Below, piece after piece: positions 23,104 through 34,750 of a stretch of DNA of 64,000 nucleotides; the stretch's first letter is position 1; the number at the start of each line of letters is the position of its first letter. Source of the stretch: Boesenbergia rotunda (lineage: Eukaryota > Streptophyta > Magnoliopsida > Zingiberales > Zingiberaceae); contig JAGFNQ010008773.1 in NCBI GenBank assembly GCA_024364735.1, forward strand, positions 113,865 to 177,864, in the 5' to 3' direction. Below the pieces are notes generated by a model. That model saw nothing but the letters and a program-made list of their open reading frames with translations, made no database searches and was not told the DNA's origin. Made by a program: the position numbers and the translations under genes.

Positions 23104-23390
23104 AGACTCTAAATATGATTATTAGGAGTCAATAGCAGTTTCAAGAAAATAGTGTTAGGATACAATGAATCTAGCATGAAAAATCATATCATTGTTTACT
23201 TGCAGAGGCAATCAAAAACCAAGATCCTAGATAGAAATGGATCGCTAAGAAATATTTGGCCAACCCAATTAGGAACCATTTCTATTGGGTACCAAAATCA
23301 ACCCTCAAAAGTTAGAGGATTTAGGGATAAGTCAACCATGCATTTAAAATTCGAATTTTTAAAATTAGTTGACTTGGTATATTAAGGGGG

Positions 23391-24317
23391 AGCACTTACC
23401 TAAACACATTCATGATCAAATGGGCTAAGTAAAAGTTACCTTTATTTCATCTCATAATGACTTGATTTATGTTTTATTTATGCATATGAGATGTTAGGAT
23501 GATAGAAATAATTCACTTGTCCTTATGATATTTTGATAAGTTATTAGATCTATAATTTTAATAATAATAGACCAACTATGGGAAATGTAAATGTTTAATT
23601 AATTGGCATCTTGCCCATAGATCATAGTTGGACATTTTAAATATTTTGAAAATAATTCTATGTTTTATTTGCTAGTGTATTGATTAGAAAAATATATGGT
23701 TTCAAAACCAGGGTTTGAAGTTGCTAAAATTTTTCAAATTTTAGAGTTTTGGTAAAAAATTCAAAAATATTTTGATATTTCATGAAAACATATTTTTCCC
23801 TATTAGATGATATCAAAAGAAATATGTTTATAAAATTTCATAATTTTTTGACTTTTCTAAAAATTTTAACGTATTTATGAAATTCAGCTCAAAAGGATGA
23901 AATTTGGAACAGTTTTGTGCCAGTCGACTGGTGCAGAGCATCAGTCGACTGGGAATTCTGTGGGATGTTTTCGAAGAAGTCAATCGATTGATATTTATCT
24001 TAGTAGACTGGTACCTTAGTTTTTTTATTTTTGACTATTTTTTATAATTAAAATTCACCTTGGTTTACCTTGATAGGTCAAAATTGATTAGTGTAATCTT
24101 TTTGATGGTGTCAAATGAGGAGAATTAGAATTGAAGGGTTTAAGTTAGAACTTAACTAATTTCTTCATGTTGTGTAAAATTTAAAAACCATGTGATAGGG
24201 CGTAGGTTAAAGGGGAGGTTGCATGTTTATGCCTCGTAGTATACTATGCCTCTAATTTTCAGATTGTTATTTTTGTGTCTAACTTAAACATATTGTGACA
24301 CATCAAAATGGGGAGAT
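23391..24317 (+). other. 3' spacer and polypurine tract of element B
   Basis: AT-rich non-coding DNA that begins right after the 'aagggggagcact' tract at 23384. Two CAGTCGACTG-like dyads occur at 23920-24010, far from any LTR. The polypurine tract 'aaaatggggagat' ends at 24317. Confidence 0.7.
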
Positions 24318-25274
24318 TGTTGGTGCAATCAACCCAGGTTTGATCGGATAGATCATAGGCTTTGATGTGTGTGCCAATATGATTAAGTTAGGTTTTCATA
24401 TTGGTTGAATGTGTGTTTAAGTCATGTAGGACTTGGCGGAACACACATTTGGGAGATCTCATTCTGGTGCTCGGGTCCTTAAGTCGGTGAAGGATGGCGC
24501 ATCCGAGGGATCGCTGGACAAGGAGCAACGAAGTGGAGCCAAGGGAAGCAGACTTCAAGACATACATGAAGGATGACATCGGGACGAGCCGAAGGCTTGG
24601 ATGCATCCGAGGGACCAGAGCCAAAAGAAGAGAGCTTCAAAAGGCGACTACGGAGTGAATGAATGTGAGTGTGTAATAGGATTAGTTGACTGGTAGAGAC
24701 ACCAGTTGACTGAAGCTTCTTTGAGTTTTAAACAGTAAGATCAGTCGACTGGTCTGTTCGAAATCTAGCCGTTTGGCTAGCCATTGGTTGAGCACCAGTC
24801 GACTGGGGTTGGCATCAGTTGACTAGTGTCAGGGCTGAGCTGTTTTATTAACAAATCTCTCCTCTATTCAAAGGGAAGCTTTGAGACTTGAGAAAGGTTA
24901 GCTCTTCAGTGAGAAACCTTCTTGATCAAGTGTTCAAGACTTCCAAGTCTACTCTCCTCAAACCCTAATTCTCATGTTATAAAGGGAAGAGTGACATTGT
25001 GAGAGATTGTTTTCTACCGAGATGGAGAAAGCTTAGCCGGAGATTGCCGGGGACTAATCCACCGAAGGATTGAGGGTTCGTCCTCCTCAAAGACACGCTG
25101 TGGAGTCGGAGCAAACAATCTCCGAACCATGTAAAAGGTTAAGTGTTAGCATTGTTCTTAATTGTTCAAGTTATATTTCTGCTACGCTACTAACCGTGTA
25201 GGAAGAACAAAGGGAGTTGGGTGAAAAGCTATTCACCCCCCCCCCCCTTTCTAGCCGACTTACAATCACGTACA
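24318..25274 (+). repeat. 3' LTR of element B
   Basis: 957 bp, closely matching 20643-21623 but with fewer dyads (24685-24835) because two CAGTCGACTG units present in the 5' LTR are missing. It ends with a 10-C run, 'tttctagccgac' and TACA. Confidence 0.9.
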
Positions 25275-25439
25275 GGTAATTCAACGAGCGGTTCACAAAT
25301 TAAAAAAGTTCCATGCAATAAGAAAGTTCAGAAAGGATAAGTGTCACTACTATCAAGCCTCGTGACCAACAAATTTTAGATGTCTGGTAAAAGTGTTGTA
25401 CGCAAAATCAAGAACCTCATTCTAAAACTTATAATTGCA

Positions 25440-27303
25440 TTAGTATCAGATGTACAACCCGGTATTCAGGAACAACAGATGTAAAGGAGTAGATGCACCT
25501 GTCTCATTGTGGTCCTGAAGCAACTTATCCAACTTCGGCCAAAGAAACTCCCTCCTGAAAGTACAATTGATATTTTATATTCCACAGAGGAGTAATGGGA
25601 TAGTAATGGGCAAAAGAGAAAAAAGAAAAAAATAACCGTAGCCAACATTGGAATTTGGATGGCATGCATACTGATACTACATACCATGCAGTGAAGTCAT
25701 CCTCAATACACTGATCATCATCTCCCAACCCCACATAGACAATGCGCTTGACACCTATGCAGAGCAAAAACAAAAAAACAAAATAAAACAAAAAAAAAAC
25801 AGAAGAATATCCAAGAATGAATCTTAAGATCATTGAACACATTTACAAACTTGCACATGACGACTACATTACAGTTGTATGTATGAGACTCACAGATAAC
25901 ATGGCTAATCAAATGTTTCTTAGTAACTCATCATACCATGTTGGCTTTACAAGTTTTTAGAGTAACAATTAGTCTACCAAGCAAGTTAAATTCTCTAGAA
26001 AAATGAAATGCATGAACTTTGAACTTGAAACTGAAGATAGGATTCAAAGTCAGCTCAAGTAGTATATTTGACTTAGTCAAATCACAATCTTAATAAATTG
26101 AGTAGACCTTGCTCATGAAGCAGTTCATCGACCACTGTAGCAACCTTTGCAACGACACAATACACAAATATATCAGCCAAGCAATTCCCACAAAAAGAAT
26201 ACTGACAATTTCATCATGCCAAACCTTATTAAAATGATCATATTGCTGATTGCCCAAAACAAACACACCAAATTGAAGATTTTCCAACCAGGTTCCTCTC
26301 TCTTTCCCCTATAATAAACTAATAATCGGCAACCGATCAAGCAAAAGGATTATTGGTAGAATAGATTAACTAAATGTGCATGCTTCAAAAATCTCTGTAA
26401 ACCATTTGTAGAACCGGGCAGCATTATCAGTAGGCTCGCCATCTCCTTGCCTAAAGAACATAAAGGGATCAGCTCGAACTTTGAGAAAATTGAATTCCTG
26501 GCTTTCAACTTACGTAGCCAAGAAGAACAAAGCCAAGCTCTCCTTTTTCAAGTTCTCCTCATACTCATCATCCTCAGTAGCATATTCATCCTATAATCGA
26601 GGGGGAAAGCTACAAATCAATCAATGAATCAGTAGTTTTCCAATTATCTGAAACAGAAGGAAGATGATCTTACGATATCCACGACTTTAAATATGGCATT
26701 AGGGTACCATGCCTTCGCCTCCTCAGCCAGCGCCTAGAACAATCGAAAGTTATGGGAGAAAACTTTTTACTAGAACAATCGAACGTTATGGGAGAAAATT
26801 TTAAAAAATTTTGAACTACTCAGATCAAAACCCTAACCTTTGCGAACCCCTCAGCCAATCCCGGTTTGCGTCCCGAAGAAGACGGTGACCTTCTTCCTCT
26901 CTTGGTCCTCCTCCACATCTAGCTGGGTCTTCACGACCTGCGGCTTGGCAGGCTTACTTCCGCTCGATGTCCGGACGAAGAAGATCGATGCGCAGCCGAC
27001 GAGGATGGCGACGACGGTGCTCAGGATGACGATCAACCATTGGTTCTCTGCGGAGGCATCCCAGCGCCGGAATCGAGCGCATCTCCACCAGAGAGGGAGG
27101 TGATGACAGCGGAGATGTTCAGCAGCGCGAGGGAAAATGCGAAGCAGAGGGATTCGGCAACGTTTGGCGCATAGGGTTTTGGCAAAGAGGGGAAAAGTGA
27201 GAATGGAGTTTTGGCGCTTAGGGTTTTGGCAAAGAGGAGGAAAATGAGAAGAAGAAAACGTGAAAGCGGGGGAAAGCTCGAAGACGGGAAAACGCGAAGT
27301 CAC
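25440..27303 (-). pseudogene. NADPH-cytochrome P450 reductase fragment, N-terminal and FMN-domain exons
   Basis: Minus-strand exons with GT-AG borders. Exon 1 (to 26838) has a membrane anchor WLIVILSTVVAILVGCASIF, then KKVTVFFGTQTG. One extra base just after this FMN-phosphate-loop motif breaks the frame before AEGFAK. Exon 2 is 26733-26674 (ALAEEAKAWYPNAIFKVVDI). Exon 3 is 26590-26514 (DEYATEDDEYEENLKKESLA, then LFFLAT). Exon 4 is ~26456-26390 (GDGEPTDNAARFYKWFTEIF). Next come 26287-26229 (WLENLQFGVFVLGNQQYDHF), ~26146-26103 (VATVVDELLHEQ), ~25756-25687 (VGLGDDDQCIEDDFTAW) and ~25557-25460 (FLWPKLDKLLQDHNETG, then a frameshift into VVPEYRVV). It is an intron-bearing genomic capture, not a processed copy. 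The host gene must lie elsewhere. Confidence 0.88.
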
Positions 27304-27627
27304 AGCGGCAAAGGAAAAAAATGCGAAGGCACGACGAAGCTGTGAAAAACAAAATATGAGTTAATATAAGATATACTATAAAAAAATACGAAAATAATAA
27401 TAGTTATTAAATCTGTTATTGTACGGTAAAGAAGATAATAATTTTCAACGACTGTTGTTGTAGCATAAAAAAATAATGGTTTTTTAAAGATTAATCTGGT
27501 TGACTCTTCAATAACACGAAAAAGATAATGATTTTAATAAAATTTATTGTGAAATAGTAACAAACGATAGTTTTTTCATAAAATCATTATATTTTTAGAG
27601 TTGTTGAAATCGATTTTTCTTGTAGTG
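27304..27627 (+). repeat. CACTA-1 right subterminal region and terminus
   Basis: AT-rich subterminal repeats ('aataatag', 'aaagataatgatttt' and similar) end in CGATTTTTCTTGTAGTG at 27611-27627, the inverse of the left terminus. Confidence 0.75.
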
Positions 27628-27930
27628 GTACTTGTAGTTGCATTCAAAAGAGGATTAGTAGGTTGTTAATAATTCTCCTATATTTTGTACGATATTATTT
27701 TTTCTGAACAATTTTCGGAGAAAATTTTTTTAGTAGTTTGCTCATCGAGAGCAATCTAGGTCTGCGGGCCTTGGAATAGGAGTCACCGAAGGTTCCGAAC
27801 TAAGTAAAAAAAAGTATGTAAGATTTTCCGTTGCTTTATTCCGATTTTCTTTTAGCTTTTGAAAATGAAAAGAAAGAATTTTAAAAGATCGAGATTCATG
27901 CCCTCCTTCGCTATTTTCGACGATCCTACC
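27628..27930 (+). repeat. LTR G, right part
   Basis: It carries the usual U5 text of this LTR group: 'gggccttggaataggagtca', then 'ccgaaggttccgaactaagt', then 'ttcgacgatcctacc'. It joins logically to the left part at 17998. The end is mutated from the usual CCTACA. Confidence 0.65.
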
Positions 27931-28317
27931 ATGGCTATTTATACATCATTAAAATTATAAATAACAAATTAAATTTAAACTAAATAAGGTGAACACAATA
28001 ATTAAAAAATATTAGCTAGACAATAGTTTGGCACACTTGAATGCATGGATATATGCTAATAGTCATATATAGAATATATTATTATCTATAATATTACTAA
28101 AAATATAATATATGCACTTAATATGAAAATTAATAGATATATTTGTATATATCATGGGTGATAAATAAAAATAAGTTAAAGGTCAATACACCTCCAAATT
28201 AGCTAATGATCAGTATCGTGAGGGTCCTGAATATCTTGGCATTCAAAATCATACGGCGTTTGACTTGTTCGAGCCATGAATTCTCTCATTTATACCATCC
28301 AATTTTTGGGTGCAGGA
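27931..28317. other. AT-rich DNA, no feature recognised
   Basis: No ORF, repeat end or RNA gene could be identified. A junction with the truncated LTR H must lie near 28290-28318. Confidence 0.4.
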
Positions 28318-28388
28318 AGCGCTAGATAATTTGTGGGTTGGCACCATTATTTATAGCATGCTCCCAGGCACCCTAAAGCACATTCAAG
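28318..28388 (-). repeat. LTR H fragment (left of element C)
   Basis: Text such as 'gggttggcaccattatttat' resembles the TATA region of the minus-strand LTR at 36745-36775 ('ttggcacccctatttataca'). It continues after element C at 33973. The U5 end is missing. Confidence 0.55.
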
Positions 28389-30073
28389 TGTTGGATTTGG
28401 GATGGCTAGAGAGGGGGTGTGAATAGTCAGTCATCAAAAATTCTGGCTTCTTTTCTTTCTGCACTTAGGTTAACAGCGAAAAACAGCACAAACAGAAAGA
28501 ATACACAACAGAAAGAAAGCACAGAAAGAAAGCAGAACAAACACTAACACAGGAGATTTATAAGATTCGGGGATAACTTGCCCCTACTCCTTGGAGTGCC
28601 CATGAGGTGGACGATCCCTTGATCGTCGGCAGATCAAGCCCCGGAGTGAATCCGGCTAATAGAACTTCTCCTTCTCGATGGAGTAACCTCTCCACAAGCA
28701 TCTCAGAAATATATAGACGAAGCACAGGAGACTCGAGAGGGAAGCTCACACAATAGATCAAACAGATAGCTCAAGCAAGAAGAGAATACAGAGAAACACA
28801 ACTCAGCAACCACCCTTTGCTCTTTTCACAGTTGTCTCTTGTGTCCCCTCTTCTCTGCTTCGCCAACCTCTTCTTAATCTTCCTTCTACACACCTACAGG
28901 CGTCACCCACTGTCCTCTTCTGAGCTCTAGTTCACTGAAGCCCTCTTCAGCTGAAGCTTCAGGTCAGTCGTCACCCACTGAGCTCTCAGCCTACCTCCTC
29001 AGCTGAAGCTTCAGGTCGTCAGGTGTCGTTGAAACCTGCAAGTGTATACCAAACAAAATAGCACAGATAAAAGTCACCCTGGCTTGCTCCTCTATTTGAC
29101 TTTCATAGCTCTGTATCATCTGCACACTCACAGAGTTATTAGCAAAGCAAATCAGGAATCTGACAACCGTTTGAATTAAAGTTCTGAAGTGTTGATCGGT
29201 CACCTTGACCGATCAGACTCCCTCCTGACCAATCAGACTCTATTCTGATCGATCCAGTGAAGTTCTGATCGGTCTCACTGACCGATCAGAGATCAGGGAT
29301 CGGTCACCAGACCGATCACTTAAACCCCGCTGGAATGATCAAATCACCTGATCAGTCACACTACCGATCAGCCAAGGATCAGGCAAGGCTGATCAGTCCA
29401 GCTGACCGATCAGCCAGGTGGCTGACAGATCAGGGTCCCTTCTGATCGGTCCAGCTTGATTATGATCGGTCGCACTGACCGATCAGATAACTCTCTGTGA
29501 CTCACAGAATGTTATGATCTGTTTCTGATCGGTCACCGGACCGATCAGACATCCTGGATCGGTCTTGTGACCGATCTACTATCGACAGAGTTCGTGCCAA
29601 CTCCCTGATCGGACCTCAGACCGATACAACCAATCATTTCGACCTTGAGTCTAGAGAACAGGCTCCCTTGCCTTCTCTAACTTAGTCTGGTCCGGAGAAC
29701 GAGCTCCCGAGCCCTCTCCGACTTAACCCGGTCCATCCGGTTGGACTTTTGCCCAGCTTCACTCACCAGGACTTCTGCCCAGCTTCACTCACCAGGACTT
29801 TTGCCTTTGCCCAGCTTCACTCACCAGGACTTCGTGCCCAGTCCCCTATCAGGACTTCGTGCCTAACTTCACTCATCAGGACTTTTGCCCAGATTCACTC
29901 ACCAGGACTTCTACCCAGTTTCACTCACCAGGACTTTTGCCCAGCTTCACTCACTAGGACTTCGTGCCCAGTCCCGACCAGGACTTCATCCGAACTTAAC
30001 TATCTAATCTCACTCAACTAAACTTAAATCGGTGTCAACACTAAAACAACAATCAGGCTAGACGTCATCAACA
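28389..30073 (-). repeat. 3' LTR of element C (long form)
   Basis: 1685 bp. The right boundary is TCATCAACA next to the polypurine tract; the left boundary is TGTTGGATTTGGGATGGC (inverse of the LTR 3' end). It contains a 25-bp tandem array ('cttcactcaccaggactt') at 29755-29990 and a dyad array of GATCGGTC...GACCGATC at 29190-29640. Confidence 0.9.
29190..29640 (-). repeat. GATCGGTC/GACCGATC dyad array in LTR C
   Basis: At least a dozen GATCGGTC or GACCGATC half-sites, often paired as GATCGGTCACCAGACCGATC (29298-29317 and similar). The same array lies at 750-1255. The short 5' LTR of this element lacks it. Confidence 0.85.
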
Positions 30074-30087
30074 ATCTCCCCCTTTTT
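30074..30087 (-). promoter_or_regulatory. Polypurine tract of element C
   Basis: On the minus strand this reads AAAAAGGGGGAGAT, directly next to the 3' LTR. Confidence 0.85.
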
Positions 30088-31854
30088 GTTGTTTGACAAC
30101 ACGATTTAAGTTTAGGTATTAGAAGTCAAGTATATTATTGCAAGGGAATCAGAGACCTCCCCCTACAATAGTTAAGTTCGTTAACAAATCTTAAACTTAA
30201 CTAACCATCCTCTCCCCCCTTTTTCAAACACCGAAAAGGGTGTAGACTGGTTATTAAGTTTAAAAACTCCCCCTTAAATAAGGGTCTCTCCCTAAAACCA
30301 AAGTAAAGACGATGAATAATTTTTGAATTGCATATGAAAGGCATATACCATAAATACATCATGGCAAAAACGTATATACATCGTATAGCAATAAGTAGTG
30401 CAGGTATATCAGTGTGGCATCAAACTGCATCAGACACATAGGCCTGATTGGTCTGTTCGATACAGAAAGATTACTGATTGGTCTGTGGACCGATTAGATT
30501 TCAGAAAAATTTTTGAAACTCTGATACATTCCAGGTCAGACTGCATTAACAATTGATATGTTCCAGGAACAGGTTTGTTCCATTAACTAAAACTTATTCC
30601 ACAACAAGGGTGTAGACTGCATTAACAAATGATATTTCAGAAAAATTTCTGAAACACGATATGAGTCCCTTAACCAAAATATATTTCTCCACACCAATTT
30701 TGATAATCCAATTTAATCCATAGTCCCAAGTTTGAATCAAATTCATAGTCCCAAGTTTGTCTTAACCATAGACTAATTCTCAATTCTATTGATAATTCAT
30801 AGATTGGGTTAAATTAGATAATTCATAGTCCCAAAACAAGTTTGTATCAAAAACCCAAAGATAATGCTCCAACCAATCTTACATGATTGGAATGTCCAAG
30901 TATGTTCTTGGAACCAAATACACATGTATTGGTTTTCCCCTTGACTAGAAGGGCATTCTTAATTCTAGGGCATTCGGATATTTGAATGTCACATATTCCT
31001 ACAACCTTGAGACTAACCTTGTTAGGATCTAGTACTTAGGCAATGCAATACTATTATCTGGATAGCAGGCTCGTGTTCACTCATCACCATACTCGGTAAC
31101 AATATATTATCTATCTATTAACATCACTAGAAAAATTACCTTCCCGTAAAAGGTTGCTTGTTAAGCACTTGCAAATTAGTAAATCTACCCAGAATTGTAG
31201 GCCCTTGGATGTTTAAGCAGATAATTAAAAAATGGCTATTGAACATTGAAATGAGAGCCAGATAAATGGAATCATTAATCTTGAGTCTTTCTATAAGTTA
31301 TTGGCAACAATCTCAACAACTATGAATATGCAAATACAACTCAAATATAATAAAAGGATGCCTAATATAGAATAGTAAGCTTGCATTTGACAAGGGTATC
31401 AAGATTTGCCCAACTCCACTTTGGCTAGCATGGAATTTGATTACTTAACACAATCTCACATAAAAATAGAACAATGGCATATGCAGAAAGATCATATAGT
31501 TATATAAACAGGAGGAAGAAAAACATAAAAAGAGTTGCGCACTTAGGTTGAACCTAACATCTCACCCCATTTCTAGCAATGCACAAACATTTTGTTAGAC
31601 CTTATAGTTTGTGTGAGATGCCCCCAAGTTACACAACAATTAGGGATGATCTATCCCCGGTCATGTGTTTGCAGCACTCACTCTCAACAAATCATGTTGA
31701 TAGATGCTCCCCCTCAATAAATACCTATACAATACGAAAGATAGATGATTTAGGTACCCAAACCTTGGGACCTAATGCACCTACAATGCAAGTTTTTGGT
31801 ACCTATGCCTTGGTCATTTTCTTCTTAATTCCTTGAACTGTAGAAACATTTGAT
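30088..31854 (-). other. 3' spacer of element C
   Basis: Non-coding. It includes minus-strand purine tracts (such as those around 30145, 30205, 30270 and 31700) and repeated 'tcccaagtttg..aattcatag' text at 30700-30840. No ORF2, dyad array or internal TATA arrangement like A and E was seen. It ends at the gag tail, whose last readable motif is a WVPK-type segment near 31750. Confidence 0.65.
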
Positions 31855-33031
31855 GATTTAAATTGGGTTCTAGATATTAATGACACAAAACTTGATTCCT
31901 TAGATTGGTAACCTATACCGGTCTTGTTGTAGACCGCTCTTTAGGAGTTGAGGATCATATCCAAGGTTTTAGAGCTATTTGAAAATTTTCCCAAGAAGAT
32001 TCTTGAGGTTTTCAATTTCACACTTTAAGGCCTTGTTCTCATCCTCAAGGACCTCAACATGCAAATCATCAATATCATCATCTTTGGAGGTTTTCAATTG
32101 TTCTACTTCTAATTTTAAGGACTTTACCTTGTCCTTAGATTTCTTAAGCAAAGTAGTTAAACAAGCAATAGTTCTATAACACTTATCTAGCTCGGGAGAG
32201 ATTACCACTTCATCATCCGAAGATGATGAAGCCGCGGTTGAATAGTCACTTGATTCGTCACCACTTTCTTCGTTTGAATCTTCTAGTGTCATGAGAGTCA
32301 TGTGATGGATGCTCTTCTCCTCCTTCTCCTCCTTCTTTTCCTTCTTCTTTTCCTTCTTCTGTCCCCTGCTACAAGAGCAATACTCTTCTCCTTTGGGCCT
32401 TTGTTAGCAATCTCATATAGCTTCATTTCACAGAAAAAATCATCTAACTTTATAATGGATAAGTCCTTGGATACCTTGTAGGCATCCGCCATGGATGACC
32501 ACAAGGCATTCCTAGGAAAAGACTTGAGTACATACCTTACAAGGTCACGGTTCTCGACCTTCTCATCGATCGAGTGTAATCCATTAAGAATCTCCTTGAA
32601 CCGACCATGAAGCTCACTTACGGTTTCACTTTCTTCCATTGAAAAGTTCTGGAGTTGATTGAGGAAGAGGTCTCTCTTTGCTATCCGAGAGTCTCGAGTG
32701 CCTTCATGTAGCTCTAGAGCTTGCTCCATAGATCATTGACACTTGAGAAAGGACCAACCTTGATGAGTTGCTCCTTGGTCATCCCATATTGCAGGGTGAC
32801 CACTGCCTTAGCATCAGCCTCACCTTTTCTGGTTTGTTCGGTCGACCACCTTGATGACTCGAGCTCCTTGCCCTCAGCATCCTTTGGAGGAGTGAATCCC
32901 TCCTTGACTGAATACCACATGTCAATGTCGATTTTCAGATAGTACTCCATTCATGGCCTCCAATACTGGAAGTCTGCTCCATCAAAGAATGGTGGTCTGT
33001 TGGTGCTAAAGCCTTCTCCTCTCAAAGTCAT
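31855..33031 (-). pseudogene. gag: gag of element C, frameshifted, CCHC knuckle missing
   Basis: Read on the minus strand from ATG 33031: RPPFFDGADFQYW, an early stop near 32953, then MEYYLKIDIDMWYSVKEGF to 32714. A frameshift follows, then LELHEGTRDSRIAKRDLFLN and ALWSSMADAYKVSKDLSIIK to 32298. An Arg/Lys-rich run follows, then MTLMTLEDSNEESGDESS and a coiled coil (LEVEQLKTSKDDDID) to 31975. In A, B and E a CCHC knuckle sits between the basic run and the acidic segment; here the two are directly joined, so RNA-binding was probably lost. Confidence 0.8.
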
Positions 33032-33072
33032 CTTCTGCTCTTAGGGTGTTGATACAGTTGAAAGAGCCCCAA

Positions 33073-33084
33073 GCTTTGATACCA
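33073..33084 (-). promoter_or_regulatory. Primer binding site of element C
   Basis: On the minus strand TGGTATCAAAGC lies two bases from the 5' LTR. It has one difference from the TGGTATCAGAGC site of B and E. Confidence 0.85.
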
Positions 33085-33086
33085 CT

Positions 33087-33967
33087 TGTTGGATCTGGGA
33101 TGGCTAGAGAGAGGGGGTGTGAATAGCCAGCCACCAAAAACTCTGACTTCTTTTCTTTCTGCATTTAGGTTAGCAGCGGAAAACAACACAAACAAAGAAA
33201 ACACAATAGAAAGAAAGCACAGAAAGAAAGCAAAACAAACACTAACACAGGAGATTTACAAGATTCGGGGATAACTTGCCCCAACTCCTTGGAGTGCCCA
33301 TGAGGTGGACGATCCCTTGATCATCGGCAGATCATGCCCCGGAGTGAATCCGGCTAATAGAACTTCTCCTTCTCGATGGAGTAACCTCTCCACAAGCGTC
33401 TCAGAAATATATAAACGAAGCACAGGAGACTCGAGAGGGAAGCTCACACAATAGATCAAACAGATAGCTCAAGCAAGAAGAGAATACAGAGAAACACAAC
33501 TCAGCAACCACCCTTTGCTCTTTTCACAGTTGTCTCTTGTGTCCCCTCTTCTCTGCTTCGCCAACCACTTCTTAATCTTCCTTCTGCATACCTATAGGCG
33601 TCACCCACTGACCTCTTCTGAGCTCTCAGTTCACTGAAGCCCTCTTCAGCTGAAGCTTCAGGTCGTCAGGACTTTTGCCCAGCTTCACTCACCAGGACTT
33701 TTACCTAGCTTCACTCACCAGGACTTTGTGCCCAGTCCCCTATCAGGACTTCGTGCCTAACTTCACTCATCAGGACTTTTGTCCAGATTCACTCACCAGG
33801 ACTTCTACCCAGCTTCACTCACCAGGACTTTTGCCCAGCTTCACTCACTAGGACTTCGTGCCCAGTCCCGACAAGGACTTCATCCGAACTTAACTATCTA
33901 ATCTCACTCAACTAAACTTAAATCGGTGTCAACACCAAAACAACAATCAGGCTATACTGCATCAACA
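33087..33967 (-). repeat. 5' LTR of element C (short form)
   Basis: 881 bp, matching both ends of the 3' LTR but without the block corresponding to roughly 29024-29830. The missing part includes the whole GATCGGTC dyad array. Short 'cagg' microhomology is present at the join near 33670. Confidence 0.9.
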
Positions 33968-34750
33968 TCAAGCGCCTCACAGTGGTCAAACTTGTTCCAC
34001 ATGAGCGAACTTAGCACAAGGGATAGAATTTCCATCCCAGGCGCCTGAATCCATTCAGCCGCCTAGGAATATTTTTTCCAACCCCTGTTTATTTTGCGTT
34101 TGTTCTCATATCTTGCCTCCAACTCCAGGTACCCGCATGACTACAAAACACACAACAAACAGACAAATTATCTTATGCAATAATCTTATGTCTTAGTTGA
34201 TTGACAGCCAGAGTTGTCTGGTTATGACTTTTGGATTCCAACTGAAATCCTAGGTTGAACCGACGCCTACTGTTCCACTTTCTGAGGAACGTGTCTTTCA
34301 CCTACTCTAATATGGAGAAGCTACCTTTTGCTAACCGGGACCTCCGGTTGACTTTTGCTCAGCCTCCGAGAACTCGGATCTCGAGACGTCCGATCCTCGA
34401 CCCGTCTTTACTTCTATCCGTGATCCCCGCTCGGTAATGTCTTCTGCTCGGTCTCCCGGACCAAGACTTCGTGCTCAGCCTCTGAGACACCCGGATCTCA
34501 AGACGTCCATTCCTCGACCCGTCTCTACTTCTGTCCGTAGTCCTCGCTTGGCAAAGTCTTCATTGTCTGATCCCCGACCAAGACTTCGTTCTCAATTCCC
34601 TAGGCCAAGACTTCAATGCCCAACCCTCGGTCAGGACTTCTTGCCCAGCTTCACTCACCAGGACTTCGTCCACCTAGCTTCACTCACTAGGACTCAGCTT
34701 TACTCACCAGGATTTCGTGCCTCGATAAGGACTTCTTTGCTAGTCATTTT
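33968..34750 (-). repeat. LTR H, middle part
   Basis: It starts with the TCAAG duplication. It contains 'caggcgcctgaatccattca' type dyads near 34040-34070 and the conserved 'ccgacgcctactgttccact' block. 'cttcactcaccaggactt' short repeats run up to the solo LTR at 34751. It matches 36880-37650 of LTR I. Confidence 0.75.

Larger units (their letters stand above)
20643..25274 (+). mobile_element. LTR retrotransposon B: gag only, no pol
   Basis: A complete element of 4632 bp with a perfect 5-bp target duplication GGTAA (20638-20642 and 25275-25279). LTRs are 20643-21623 and 24318-25274, the PBS is at 21626, gag is 21690-23103, the rest to 24303 is spacer, and the PPT precedes 24318. There is no pol and no ORF2. 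It inserted into the reductase gene inside CACTA-1 and is therefore younger than the gene capture. Confidence 0.9.
17999..27627 (+). mobile_element. CACTA transposon carrying host gene exons (CACTA-1)
   Basis: The left terminus starts CACTACAAGAAAAATCGA and the right terminus is its exact inverse (27610-27627). Subterminal regions (17999-18360 and 27360-27627) hold repeats on 'cgttatctttgataac' and 'aacgat' themes. Flanking trinucleotides are GCA (left) and GTA (right), one mismatch from the expected 3-bp duplication. No CACTA transposase was seen. The cargo is a minus-strand cytochrome P450 reductase gene with introns, split by LTR element B. This is a non-autonomous, gene-capturing element (Pack-CACTA type) of about 9.6 kb, or about 5.0 kb without B. 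Confidence 0.8.
28389..33967 (-). mobile_element. LTR retrotransposon C: gag without zinc knuckle, no pol
   Basis: A complete minus-strand element of 5579 bp with a perfect target duplication TCAAG (28384-28388 and 33968-33972). On the minus strand the order is 5' LTR 33967-33087, PBS 33084-33073, gag 33031-~31855, spacer, PPT 30087-30074 and 3' LTR 30073-28389. It inserted into LTR H. There is no pol and no ORF2. The two LTRs differ by about 800 bp. Confidence 0.9.

Noticed and set aside
26840..27103. Plus-strand 87-codon ORF opposite the reductase exon
   Set aside because: Antisense shadow of the cytochrome P450 reductase N-terminal exon.
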